Counted from the stretch's first letter, positions 35,090 to 43,827 are shown. The stretch is DNA of 64,000 bases from Ruminococcus sp. (GCA_017460665.1 JAFUAO010000016.1:46366-110365), one strand, 5' to 3'. Notes: a model not told the origin generated them from the letters alone. Translations and numbers: made by a program.

Positions 35090-36841
35090 ATGGCTCTGGA
35101 CGGAGCATTTCTGTACGCAGTGAAAAGGGAGCTGGAGCCGCTGATCGGCGGCCGGGTGGACAAGATCCACCAGCCCTCCCGTGAGGAGGTCGTGATCGGG
35201 CTCCGGACGAAGCAAGGGGCGAAAAAGCTCTATATTTCCGCAAATGCCGGCAGTGCAAGGGTCCACGTTACCGAGAAGCAGGTGGACAATCCCCAGGTGC
35301 CGCCCATGTTCTGTATGCTGCTGCGCAAGCACCTTGGCAGCGGCCGGCTGACCGCAGTTCGCCAGGACGGGCTGGAGCGGATCCTCTTTCTGGACTTCGA
35401 GTGCGTCAACGAGTTGGGGGACGTGGTCACGGTGACGCTGGCCTGCGAGATCATGGGGCGGTGCTCCAACCTGATCGTGATCGGCAGCGACGGCCGTGTG
35501 ATCGACAGCATCAAGCGTGTCGACGAGGAAATGTCTCGCCAGCGCATGGTGCTGCCGGGCATGAGATACACCATGCCGCCCCGTGACGACAGGCTGAATT
35601 TCCTCGTTTGTCAGCCGGAGGAGATCATTGCTAGGCTCTCGGAGAACGTCCCGGCGGAGCTCTCCAAGGCGCTGATCCGGAGCTGCGAAGGGATCTCGCC
35701 GGTCCTTGCAAGGGAGTGGGCGTTTTTCGCCGGCCGAGGGGCGCATATCGACTCCGACAAGCTCACCCAGGACCAGTCCGATCGGCTGATCTTCGCCATA
35801 AAACGCACCCGTGACCAACTGATCAGCGGCCAGTGCTGCTTCTCGGTGGTGATGGACCGGGACGGCCTGCTGAAGGACCTTTGCTTCATTCGGCTGACCC
35901 AGTTCGGCACGCTGATGCTGACCCGTGAGCTGCCGTCGGCCTCGGAGCTGCTGGACTTTTTCTACTACGAACGGGACCGGGCGGCTCGGACGAAGCAGCG
36001 TGCCAACGACCTTTTCAAGCTGCTGATGAACCTGACCGAGCGCACGTCAAGGCGTATCTCCGTGCAGCAGGGGGAGCTTGCGGCCTGTGCCGAGAAGGAG
36101 CATTTCAAGCTGTGCGGAGATCTGATCTCTGCCAATATGTACCGTATCGAAAAGGGCGATGTTTCGGCGAATTTGGAGAATTTCTATGAGGAGGGCTTGC
36201 CTTTGGTGGAGATCCCTCTGGACGTGAGGAAGACTCCTGCCCAAAATGCCCAGCATTATTACTCCGAGTATAAGAAACGGGTCACGGCCGAGGAAAAGCT
36301 GGCCGACCAGATCGAAAAAGGACAGGAGGAGCTCGCCTATCTGGAGAGCGTTTTCGACGCCCTGACCAGAGCCTCCTCCGAGAACGACATCATTCAGCTC
36401 CGGCTGGAGCTCAGCGAGCAGGGCTACATCAGGTCCGGCGGGAGCAAGCAGAAGCCTCCCAAGGCTCTGCCGCCGATCCAGTACAGATCCAGCGACGGGT
36501 TCGCTATTTTCGTTGGCAGGAACAACCACCAGAACGACTGGCTGAGCTTGAAATTTGCCGAAAAAACGGACATTTGGCTCCACACCCAGACCATTACCGG
36601 CTCTCATGTGATCATCGCTGCGGAGGGCGCTCAGGTCCCCGACAGCACGATCGAGGAGGCGGCGGTCATTGCGGCGGTGAACAGCCGGGGGAGGAATTCC
36701 ACCCTTGTGCCGGTGGACTACTGCCTTGCAAGGTTCGTGAAAAAGCCCTCCGGTGCCAAGCCGGGGAAGGTGATCTTCACCAACTACAAGACCGCATTCG
36801 TTAAGCCAGACACTGAGCTTGAACAACAACTGAGAGTATAA
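35090..36841 (+). CDS. rqcH: Ribosome-associated quality control protein RqcH (NFACT family)
   Basis: 583 aa. The order is NFACT-N domain (GGRVDKIHQPSREEVVIGL and the following segment to about 210), helix-hairpin-helix (about 210-275), long coiled coil (about 300-450) and C-terminal NFACT-R (FAIFVGRNNHQNDWLSLKFA, IWLHTQTITGSHVII). RqcH binds split large ribosomal subunits and recruits tRNA-Ala to add C-terminal alanine tails. Older annotations call it fibronectin-binding protein A. The genes before it are RNA-modifying, and a DNA glycosylase follows after 2 bp. Confidence 0.94.
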   Translation: MALDGAFLYAVKRELEPLIGGRVDKIHQPSREEVVIGLRTKQGAKKLYISANAGSARVHVTEKQVDNPQVPPMFCMLLRKHLGSGRLTAVRQDGLERILFLDFECVNELGDVVTVTLACEIMGRCSNLIVIGSDGRVIDSIKRVDEEMSRQRMVLPGMRYTMPPRDDRLNFLVCQPEEIIARLSENVPAELSKALIRSCEGISPVLAREWAFFAGRGAHIDSDKLTQDQSDRLIFAIKRTRDQLISGQCCFSVVMDRDGLLKDLCFIRLTQFGTLMLTRELPSASELLDFFYYERDRAARTKQRANDLFKLLMNLTERTSRRISVQQGELAACAEKEHFKLCGDLISANMYRIEKGDVSANLENFYEEGLPLVEIPLDVRKTPAQNAQHYYSEYKKRVTAEEKLADQIEKGQEELAYLESVFDALTRASSENDIIQLRLELSEQGYIRSGGSKQKPPKALPPIQYRSSDGFAIFVGRNNHQNDWLSLKFAEKTDIWLHTQTITGSHVIIAAEGAQVPDSTIEEAAVIAAVNSRGRNSTLVPVDYCLARFVKKPSGAKPGKVIFTNYKTAFVKPDTELEQQLRV

Positions 36842-36843
36842 TT

Positions 36844-37362
36844 ATGAGCAAGAAGCTAACTGCCGAATTTTTCCACAGGGACGTCTTGGAGGTCGCCACG
36901 GACCTTGTGGGCAAGGTCATCGTCCGGCGGCTCCCCGACGGGAGCCTCCTCCGGGAGCGCATCGCCGAGACCGAGGCCTACCGTGGAGAGGAGGACCTGG
37001 CCTGCCATGCCTCCAAGGGGAGAACGCCCCGAACTGAGCTGCTTTTCGGGGAAAGCGGCCGTTTCTACGTCTACCTTTGCTACGGGATCCACTGGCTGAT
37101 GAACGTGATCACCGGCGAGGACGGTCAGGCTCAGGGCGTGCTGATCCGGGCCGGAGAGGTCCACGGCGGGCCGACAAAGCTGACAAAGTACCTCCAGATC
37201 ACCGGCCAGTTCAACGGGACGAGCGCCTCAGAGAACGGCCAGCTCTGGCTGGAGGACGACGGCGCCCGGCCGGAGATCCTGACTGCGCCACGGGTGGGCG
37301 TTGACTACGCCGGGGAGTATTGGAGGTCCATAAAATGGCGATTTATAGCGAAAAAGGAGTGA
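36844..37362 (+). CDS. DNA-3-methyladenine glycosylase (AAG/MPG family)
   Basis: 172 aa. Motifs of the AAG fold are LVGKVIVRRL, IAETEAYRGEEDLACHASKG (containing the catalytic Glu), GRFYVYLCYGIHWLMNV and GPTKLTKYL. It excises alkylated purines from DNA in base excision repair. It is shorter than the usual 190-200 aa, with a shortened middle segment. It begins 2 bp after rqcH and has a weak ribosome binding site, so translation probably depends on rqcH. Confidence 0.9.
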   Translation: MSKKLTAEFFHRDVLEVATDLVGKVIVRRLPDGSLLRERIAETEAYRGEEDLACHASKGRTPRTELLFGESGRFYVYLCYGIHWLMNVITGEDGQAQGVLIRAGEVHGGPTKLTKYLQITGQFNGTSASENGQLWLEDDGARPEILTAPRVGVDYAGEYWRSIKWRFIAKKE

Positions 37363-37366
37363 TCCT

Positions 37367-38152
37367 ATGTTGATACAGAGCATTGGCTGCCGTTCGGTCT
37401 TCGAGCCGGGATACAGCTTCTCCTCGCCGGGAGAGCCCGGTACCTTCCTCCTTATTTTCAGCCACAGCAGCTTCATCTTGGGCTCCGGGAGCGCAGGTCT
37501 CACACTTCCTGCCGGAACATTCGTCCTCTTCGACGGAAGCCAGCCCCAAGAGTGGGCCGCAGCCGAGGGCTTCCTGGTCATGGACTGGCTGACCTTCAGC
37601 GCTGAGGACGACACCGACCTGATCGAGGCTCTGGGGCTGACACTGAACGTGCCTGTCGTGAGCACCGATCCGGAGCTGACAGGGGAGCTGATCCGCAACA
37701 TCGCCGAGGGGTTTTACTCTCTCAGCTCACGGCGGATCAAGGTGCTGGACCTGCTGATGAGGACCCTCCTTGTGAAGCTGGGGGAGAGCTGCGCCGGCCG
37801 TGAGGAGGTCCAGCAGACCACCGATCCTCATTACAACGCCCTGATCGAGCTCCGTGAGAAGATCTACCGCAATCCCCAGATGAAGTGGAACGTGGACACC
37901 ATGGCGGCGGACGTGAGTATGTCAAGGTCCTATTTTCAGCACATCTACCGGGAGGTCTTCGGAGTCTCCTGCATGACGGACGTGATCAGCGGCAAGATCG
38001 AAAAGGCCAAGGAGATCCTCTCTGAGACCGCCTGCACTGTCTCTCAGGTGGCGGCGATGTGCGGCTACGAGAACGAGGAACACTTCATGCGCCAGTTCAA
38101 AAAGATCGTTGGGGTCACTCCCACGGGATACAGAAAAAAGGGAGCTGTTTGA
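37367..38152 (+). CDS. AraC family transcriptional regulator
   Basis: 261 aa. Residues 1-150 form a cupin-like sensor half without clear similarity. The C-terminal helix-turn-helix pair (about 160-258) is typical: WNVDTMAADVSMSRSYFQHIYRE is the first helix-turn-helix and VSQVAAMCGYENEEHFMRQFKK the second, with GVTPTGYRKK closing. The target is unknown. It starts 4 bp after the glycosylase gene and shares its terminator with the convergent ADP-ribosyltransferase-like gene. Confidence 0.9.
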   Translation: MLIQSIGCRSVFEPGYSFSSPGEPGTFLLIFSHSSFILGSGSAGLTLPAGTFVLFDGSQPQEWAAAEGFLVMDWLTFSAEDDTDLIEALGLTLNVPVVSTDPELTGELIRNIAEGFYSLSSRRIKVLDLLMRTLLVKLGESCAGREEVQQTTDPHYNALIELREKIYRNPQMKWNVDTMAADVSMSRSYFQHIYREVFGVSCMTDVISGKIEKAKEILSETACTVSQVAAMCGYENEEHFMRQFKKIVGVTPTGYRKKGAV

Positions 38153-38161
38153 GCTCCCTTT
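38137..38161. terminator. Bidirectional terminator, AraC-type gene / ADP-ribosyltransferase-like gene
   Basis: A 10-bp stem, AAAGGGAGCT / AGCTCCCTTT, with a 5-nt loop; an A-run precedes it, giving a T-tract for the minus-strand operon. Confidence 0.85.
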
Positions 38162-38163
38162 CG

Positions 38164-38916
38164 TTATTCTGTAAGAATCCTTTGGAACTGCTCCTTCCAC
38201 CTTATGTAGGCAGAGGCGTCTGCCGGCGAGGGCGAGCTCCCGCTGGAAAGTGCGGTGTACAGCCTTTTCCCGGCATCAGCGCCCTCCTGGGGAAGGCTCT
38301 TCCCGGCAAGCTCCGGCAGCCTTGCAGCTCCGCAGCGCACCTCGAAGGAGCCCTTGGGCGGCTGGCCGTTGCAGTCACAGATCTGGAGCTCCTCCTCAGT
38401 CAGGGGGAGCTCTTTGTAGCTCAGCTCCATGAAGGGCGGCAGCAGGACCTCCGCCTCCTGTGACTTTGCGTACTCAGGCAGCACCCTTGCCATGTCGAGA
38501 CAGGGCGTACCCTCCGGGATCACGAACCGCAGCAGGGCTATCCCTGCCCGGTCACGGTAGTCCTTCAGAAAGCCTGCGGTGGAGGTGGAGGTGAAGGAGG
38601 TCGTCCTGCCGGCGCTGCGGCTGATCAGGTGGTCCGACCAGCGCTCCACCCGGTAGGTGATCAGCTCTTTTTCCGCAGAGCTCTCCCGAAAGGCCGAGAA
38701 AAGCTCCCGGTAGACGCCCAGCAGACGCTCCGTGTCCGAGAGGAGCTCCGGGTCAAGGAGCTTCCCCTCGGCGGCACGGGCCTTCTCGGTGGAGATCCCC
38801 GGGTACAGCAGGGAATTGAGCACCAGATAGGCCTTGGGCTGGCTCCAGAAGGGGTCGCTGCCCGAAACGTCGCCGATGTAGTACCTCACGGCAGAAAGCT
38901 GATCATTAGTTAGCAT
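38164..38916 (-). CDS. Probable intracellular mono-ADP-ribosyltransferase (R-S-E class)
   Basis: 250 aa, no signal peptide. The three signature blocks of arginine-type ADP-ribosyltransferases are in order: an Arg in ITYRVERW (R89), the STS motif in FTSTSTAGF (S110-T111-S112), and the ExE pair in SQEAEVLLPP (E154, E156), preceded by ALLRFVIPEGTP as in the family. The Cys/Pro-rich C-terminal part (about 180-250) is unassigned. The gene starts just after the vWA gene, with AAGGAGG overlapping its stop region, so it is coupled to it. ADP-ribosylation of a cellular or phage target is inferred; a toxin/effector role is possible. Confidence is motif-based only. Confidence 0.6.
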   Translation of the reverse strand: MLTNDQLSAVRYYIGDVSGSDPFWSQPKAYLVLNSLLYPGISTEKARAAEGKLLDPELLSDTERLLGVYRELFSAFRESSAEKELITYRVERWSDHLISRSAGRTTSFTSTSTAGFLKDYRDRAGIALLRFVIPEGTPCLDMARVLPEYAKSQEAEVLLPPFMELSYKELPLTEEELQICDCNGQPPKGSFEVRCGAARLPELAGKSLPQEGADAGKRLYTALSSGSSPSPADASAYIRWKEQFQRILTE

Positions 38917-38927
38917 AAAGCTCCTCC

Positions 38928-39587
38928 TTATTTCTTCTTTTTGCCTCCACGCTCACGGTTATCTCTCTCGATCTCCTCTGCCCAGCCCCTGTCGATCGCA
39001 GAGCCTGTGCGTATGGCGCGGATCGGCGCAGAGATGCTGGCGTAGAGCACCTGGGTCCCCTTTTGGTCGGACCTGTAGTTGGCTGTCCTTTCACGGGCTA
39101 TGCCCACTCTCTCGGCCACATCGACGGCGTCGATGTTCGCTCCGATGAAGAGGAACTCCCAGCCGTACTTCTCCTTCTGGCGAGAGATCTTCCTCTTGAT
39201 CTGGTCGTAGGTATAGCGGTGGCTTGCGTTCTCCATACCGTCGGTGGTGATGATGAACATGGTGTGCTCAGGCACGTCCTCCGGCCTAGCGTACTTGTGG
39301 ATATTCCCTATGTGGCGGATAGCGTCGCCGATAGCGTCCAGAAGAGCGGTGCAGCCTCCTACGGTGTAGTCCTTGTCGGTGAGGGGCTCGATCTCAGTAA
39401 GAGGGACTCTGTCGTGGAGCACATGGCTGACGTTGTCGAAGAGGACCGTGGAGACGAAAGCCTTGCCGTCCTCCTTCTTCTGCTTGGCGATGAGGCTGTT
39501 GAAGCCGCCGATGGTGTCGGACTCAAGGCCGCTCATGGATCCGCTCCTGTCAAGGATGAATACCAGCTCAGTGATGTTGTTTTTCAT
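38928..39587 (-). CDS. von Willebrand factor A domain protein
   Basis: 219 aa. The MIDAS metal site is complete: D13-x-S15-x-S17 (LDRSGSMSG), T80 (GGCTALLD) and D116 (TTDGMEN). The rest is a single cytoplasmic vWA domain with a basic tail (RGGKKKK). Such TerY-like vWA proteins work as metal-dependent protein-protein adaptors. It lies between macrodomain and ADP-ribosyltransferase-like genes, and has its own candidate promoter. GGAGG lies 8 bp from the ATG. Confidence 0.9.
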   Translation of the reverse strand: MKNNITELVFILDRSGSMSGLESDTIGGFNSLIAKQKKEDGKAFVSTVLFDNVSHVLHDRVPLTEIEPLTDKDYTVGGCTALLDAIGDAIRHIGNIHKYARPEDVPEHTMFIITTDGMENASHRYTYDQIKRKISRQKEKYGWEFLFIGANIDAVDVAERVGIARERTANYRSDQKGTQVLYASISAPIRAIRTGSAIDRGWAEEIERDNRERGGKKKK

Positions 39588-39632
39588 GATACTACCTCCG
39601 TTCGGGTCGTGGTCTTTTTTCTACTGTAACTA

Positions 39633-39641
39633 AAGTATACC
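39633..39641 (-). promoter_or_regulatory. Candidate extended -10 promoter for the vWA-ART genes
   Basis: The minus strand reads TGGTATACT (TG-N-TATACT) about 45 bp before the vWA ATG, after a GTCGC/GCGAC hairpin that may attenuate transcription from the macrodomain gene. No -35 was recognised. Confidence 0.4.
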
Positions 39642-39680
39642 ACACCCTGGGAGGCCTTTGGTCGCTTTTCAGGCGACAAT

Positions 39681-40727
39681 TTACTGACCGATGAGGGACT
39701 GGTCGAAGGAGAACAGCGCCTCATTGATCTCGAACACGTTGTAGTTCCCGTGGGAGATGAAGTACTCGATGATGATGTCGAACTTGCTGCTGTGCGAGAG
39801 GGCAAATCCGGCCTTCATCAGCATATCCCTTGTTTCGCTAAGGTCCAGCTCCAGCGCCACGGCAAAGGCGATCACCGTGGTCTTTTTGGGGCGGTAGTGG
39901 ACATCGCTCCGGATCTTTGAGAAGAGCTTGCGGTCGATATTCGCCTTTTTGTAGCACTGTGCGTCGGTCATGCCCTTCTCGTCGATCTTCCTCAGCAGCA
40001 TCTGCGAGAAGCTCTCGTCGATCTGCTTTAGAGCCTCCTCCAGGGAGCTCTCCTCGCTGAACTGGCTGAGAGGGACCGAGGGCAGAACAGAGCTCTCATA
40101 GGCGGCCCCGACAGTGGGAGCTGCTCCCTTTCGGTCAGAGCGCCATCCTCCAGCCAAGTTCAGCCTTCTGCGGCGCTCCTCCAGCGGGTCGGAGTGCTCG
40201 TCCACATAGTTGTCGTCGATGAACTGCTGTATATCGGCAAATCTCTTCTGGCTCACCAAAAGGGAGTCCCTTCCGAAGACCACGATGTAGACCGTCATAT
40301 CGCTGTCCTTTAGGAACTCCTCCACCGTGTCCACTGCCACCCGGAAGGCCTCGGCCTTGGGGTAGCCGTAGACCCCCGTGGAGATCAGCGGGAAAGCCAC
40401 GGACTGGCAGGAATTCTCCTCCGCAAGGCGCAGGCTCTCGGCGTAGCAGGAGCGCAGCAGCTCACGCTCGCCGTGGCCGCCGCCCTGCCAGACCGGTCCC
40501 ACGGTGTGGATAACGTGCTTGGCCGGCAGGTCGTAGCCCCCGGTGATCTTGGCCTGACCGGTCTCGCAGCCCCCAAGGCTCCGGCACTCCTCCAGCAGGC
40601 CCGGCCCGGCGGCCCTGTGGATCGCTCCGTCGACTCCGCCTCCGCCCAGCAGAGAGTTCTTTGCGGCGTTGACTATGGCGTCGCAGTTCATTTTAGTGAT
40701 GTCGTTCCTGACGATGATCAGTGGCAT
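39681..40727 (-). CDS. Macrodomain protein with C-terminal helical/HTH-like domain
   Basis: 348 aa from the ATG at 40727 (AGGAGG to the codon is about 7 bp; an ATG two codons earlier is too close). Residues 1-155 are a MacroD-type ADP-ribose-binding domain: [45 protein letters not shown] and STGVYGYP. It may hydrolyse ADP-ribose from proteins or O-acetyl-ADP-ribose. A linker (about 160-230) leads to a helical domain (about 235-348) with an XRE-like helix pattern, [20 protein letters not shown]. This region could bind DNA or protein. It lies 18 bp after the GNAT gene. Confidence 0.85.
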   Translation of the reverse strand: MPLIIVRNDITKMNCDAIVNAAKNSLLGGGGVDGAIHRAAGPGLLEECRSLGGCETGQAKITGGYDLPAKHVIHTVGPVWQGGGHGERELLRSCYAESLRLAEENSCQSVAFPLISTGVYGYPKAEAFRVAVDTVEEFLKDSDMTVYIVVFGRDSLLVSQKRFADIQQFIDDNYVDEHSDPLEERRRRLNLAGGWRSDRKGAAPTVGAAYESSVLPSVPLSQFSEESSLEEALKQIDESFSQMLLRKIDEKGMTDAQCYKKANIDRKLFSKIRSDVHYRPKKTTVIAFAVALELDLSETRDMLMKAGFALSHSSKFDIIIEYFISHGNYNVFEINEALFSFDQSLIGQ

Positions 40728-40745
40728 ATCCATTCCTCCTTTGGG

Positions 40746-41466
40746 TCAGATCTGTCTTTTCTGGAATGTTAGGCAGCTCCCGCACCGGACGAAGCCCAGC
40801 TTTTCGGCGGTCCTCCGGGAGCCTGTATTCGTGGCGGCGCAGGCCCAGACCGGCCTTCTGCCTGTCTCCAGCGCAAAGCGGATCAGCTCTCCGGCGGCTC
40901 TTTTGGCCAGCCCCTGCCGCTGATAGCTCGGAGCAGTCTCCACGCCGATGTCCAGCTCGGTGCTGCTGACGGCTGCGGAAAAAGCCCACCCGGCCGGCCT
41001 TCCCTCCCGGAGGAGGCAAAAGCCCTTTCCCCTTTGGAGAAAGTCGCTGTCCTTTTCCCAGAAGCTCTGAGGGATCACTCTCCCGGAGACCGCTCTCAGC
41101 ATCTCCCCGTTAAGTGGGAGGAGCTCCGGGTCGTGGTCGGGCTCACCGCCCTCATACCGGAAGAACAGTCGTTTTCCGGTCTGGACCTCCGGACTGCTGC
41201 GGAAGACCTCCTCCGCCTCCGGGCTGTCAGAGAACAGCACCAGCCGCCTTTTATCGGCGAGCATGAGCCTCAGGACCTCCTCCAGAAAGTCCCTATCCGA
41301 CTCTCCCAGGATAAAGCTAAAGCCGCAGTAATGCCGGATCAGCGCCTGTTTTTCGCCTTTGTCAGGCAGGAAGATCTCCGGGCATCAGCCCCTCGGTCAC
41401 TGACCGTGGGTTGACCTGCCCGAGGTCCGGCAGAGCCAGCTCCGGGACCCGGTCAGCTCTCCGCAT
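40746..41466 (-). pseudogene. GNAT family N-acetyltransferase with apparent single-base frameshift
   Basis: The intact reading frame (40746-41264, 172 aa) holds a GNAT fold with YQRQGLAKRAAGELI (acetyl-CoA loop) and NTGSRRTAEKLGF. Its frame continues upstream without a start codon to a stop at about 41384. A second frame begins at an ATG at 41466 with AGGAGG 7 bp upstream, overlaps the end of the lipase gene, and joins the first if one base is removed from the GGG run at 41380-41382, giving about 240 aa. This is a real frameshift, a sequencing error or +1 recoding. The acetyl acceptor is unknown. Confidence 0.6.
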
Positions 41467-43615
41467 TTTTCTTCCTCCTCAAGAATGCCACGGCTCCGCC
41501 CACAGCCAAAGCCGCAGCTCCGGCTCCTCCGGCAGCGGCAGCCGCTGTTTTTTTAGAGTCGTGGTACTTTTTCTCGGATCCGTCGGCCTGCACCACGAAC
41601 GCCGGCCTGCCCTCACCGTCAAGGACGTACAAGGGCGCATCTGCCGGAGAACTGTCGCTTTCCGGCCGGAGCTCCATGACCTTTCGGGTCTCCATGGAGG
41701 CGCCGATGACGGTCTTTTTTTCGCCTCCGGAAAGGCTCTCTGCGGTAAGGTCAAGGCTGCCCTGATCTCTTCCGGTGATCCTCAGTGTGCATGAGCCGTC
41801 CGAGGGGAGAAAGACGAACTGGCTCTCCCCCGACTCGATCGCCGGCACAGGTGTCACGTCCCGGCCGTCGCCGGGCTCAGCGGCCTTGCCCACCACCTTG
41901 CCCTCGGACTGGACCTCGATATAGACCCGGCCTGTCAGTGAGACCAGGAGGTCGCTGCTCTTTACGGGAGAGGGCGCCTCACCGCTGAGATGAGCCTTTG
42001 TGAACTGGGAGAAGCTGTCGGCGCCGTTGGCTAAGATCAGCCTGTCGCTGCGCCCGGCGATCAGCTCACGGGAAAGGCTGCCTTCGCTGACCAGCTCGGA
42101 TATATCGTGGATACTGTAGACCGATGAGGAGCACTCCTCCACGCCAAGGGCAGGAGAAGCGAAGGTGAAGCCGTCGGCGGAGGAGGCTCTCCCTGCGAGC
42201 AGGAGCTCAGAAGCAAGGAGCTCCATGGCGCTGCCGGTGAGGCCCTCTCCGGTGACGAAGAGCCGGAAGCCGTCCTTGACGCTCTCGGCGGAGATCAGGT
42301 CCTCCAGCCCCGCCTTGATCTCGTCCTTCAGAGCCTCCGGGCCCACGGTCTTGGCGGAGCTCTCGTCCCTGCGCTCACCGCAGAGGAGCACGGTGTTCTC
42401 CTCCCGGAGGATCCCTGCGAAGATCTGGCCGTTGGAGGTGGTGAAGGAGGTGACGGTCTTGGGGCCGCAGCCGATGTCTCCCAGCGCCTGAGCGCCGATC
42501 TCCGAGTCGGCAGTCACCTGATCTGCGAGCTGGGCGCAGGTGTCCGCAAGCAGGGGACAATAGCCCTCCTCAAGGCGGCTCAGGGGGAAGTCCTCCGGCG
42601 TGAGCTCATCCTCAAGACTGTGTATGTAGCGGTCAGGGTGGTGGCCTGACCAATCCACGATGCTCTTGTACTCATGGGAGTCGAAGATCCGCTTCTGGCC
42701 GGCAGCAAAGCCGTCGGCGTAGGCCACCTGACCGTTCATGATGTCGATGTCGATCAGGAAGGTCCCCGGCAGCTCGGTGACGATGTCGCTGCGGTTCATG
42801 ATATTGATGATGTTGCTGTAGTCGGCCTGTGCCGGGATCTCGGCGCAGGTAGTGGGGCAGGCGTAGGTGTAGACGAAGATGTCGTCGTTAGAGACCTTCC
42901 CCAGCTCGAACTCACCGCTGTCAAGATAGGTGCCGAAGAGGTTCGCCCCGGCAGCTCCAAGGCTGTGGCCGGTGACGACGATCTTCAGCTTATCCTGCTC
43001 TGCGGCCTCTGAGATCTCCGGCTCGTTCTCGATATAGGCTGCCAGGCCACGGGCCGCCTTCTTGCTGAAATCCGCAAAGCCCGATCCTGCAAGGCTGTCC
43101 AGATAAGGCACCGCCAAGGCCGAGATCAGGTCGGTGTTCACGTCCTCCTGTATGGTGGAGTCAGTCCCACGGAAGGTGATAGAGAGGAGGGTGGTCTCTC
43201 CCAGTTTGCGGCTGGCGATCGAGAAGGCCTGAGAGTCCCCCTGCATCTCGCTCATGCCGTAGCGGTCGTTGCTCTCGGAAGCGCTGTAGCTGAAAAGAGC
43301 GGTCTTTTCCTTTGAGAAGCCTAGGGCTTCATATGCGTCGGAGATGTATTTTCCCTGACCGGCGGTGGAGCTGTTGTTGTAAGCGCAGCTCGCCAGCGCA
43401 ACGGTCAGCATACCGATGTCGTGGTGATAGACGGAGCTGTCCCGGAGGAACATCTCCTCGTTCAGTGTTACGTCCACTTTGTCGCCGTCTGTAGTGGTGA
43501 TCACGGCAGAAACGCTATCGCCCTCCGCCGGGACGCTGGGAGCTCCCACTGAGGCGGCTGCTAGGGCAGCTCCCAGCAGGGAGGCTGTAGTTCTAAGTAT
43601 AGGTGTCCTATCCAT
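41453..43615 (-). CDS. Secreted, membrane-anchored class 3-type lipase with a second degenerate lipase-like half
   Basis: 720 aa. A signal peptide (to about residue 30) leads to an alpha/beta-hydrolase domain with the nucleophile elbow GHSLGA (S218). Residues about 370-570 show a second copy of this fold in which the elbow reads VTGEGLTG, lacking the Ser. A beta-rich C-terminal region precedes a final transmembrane helix (about 690-713) and the RRKKNAES tail; no LPXTG. It may cleave plant or host acyl esters at the cell surface; the substrate is unknown. AAGGAG precedes the ATG. It is the first gene of the minus-strand operon ending in the ADP-ribosyltransferase-like gene. Confidence 0.82.
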   Translation of the reverse strand: MDRTPILRTTASLLGAALAAASVGAPSVPAEGDSVSAVITTTDGDKVDVTLNEEMFLRDSSVYHHDIGMLTVALASCAYNNSSTAGQGKYISDAYEALGFSKEKTALFSYSASESNDRYGMSEMQGDSQAFSIASRKLGETTLLSITFRGTDSTIQEDVNTDLISALAVPYLDSLAGSGFADFSKKAARGLAAYIENEPEISEAAEQDKLKIVVTGHSLGAAGANLFGTYLDSGEFELGKVSNDDIFVYTYACPTTCAEIPAQADYSNIINIMNRSDIVTELPGTFLIDIDIMNGQVAYADGFAAGQKRIFDSHEYKSIVDWSGHHPDRYIHSLEDELTPEDFPLSRLEEGYCPLLADTCAQLADQVTADSEIGAQALGDIGCGPKTVTSFTTSNGQIFAGILREENTVLLCGERRDESSAKTVGPEALKDEIKAGLEDLISAESVKDGFRLFVTGEGLTGSAMELLASELLLAGRASSADGFTFASPALGVEECSSSVYSIHDISELVSEGSLSRELIAGRSDRLILANGADSFSQFTKAHLSGEAPSPVKSSDLLVSLTGRVYIEVQSEGKVVGKAAEPGDGRDVTPVPAIESGESQFVFLPSDGSCTLRITGRDQGSLDLTAESLSGGEKKTVIGASMETRKVMELRPESDSSPADAPLYVLDGEGRPAFVVQADGSEKKYHDSKKTAAAAAGGAGAAALAVGGAVAFLRRKKNAES

Positions 43616-43662
43616 GGCTCTCTCCTTTTCCGGTATTTCTACCCTCAGTATCTGTTACACCC

Positions 43663-43691
43663 ATTATATCACGATCTTCCTCAAAACGCAA
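43663..43691 (-). promoter_or_regulatory. Promoter of the lipase operon
   Basis: Minus strand TTGCGT (43691-43686), 17 bp, TATAAT (43668-43663). Confidence 0.75.
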
Positions 43692-43730
43692 CGGCCTTGC
43701 ACCAGAACTTGCGAATATAGGCCTCAGGCC

Positions 43731-43759
43731 TTGACGTTTGGGCGGAAATATGGTAAAAT
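43731..43759 (+). promoter_or_regulatory. Promoter of the GH9 cellulase gene
   Basis: TTGACG (43731-43736), 17 bp, TAAAAT (43754-43759), about 70 nt before the start codon and divergent from the lipase promoter. Confidence 0.75.
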
Positions 43760-43827
43760 CAAATATATAGTAACTCGTGAGGACGGAGACATGAGTCTCC
43801 TAAAGTATATGAGAGGAGAGTGTTACT

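Noticed and set aside
37367-38152. AraC regulator as part of the ADP-ribosylation cassette
   Set aside because: It is convergent with the cassette, separated by a bidirectional terminator and co-oriented with the DNA glycosylase.
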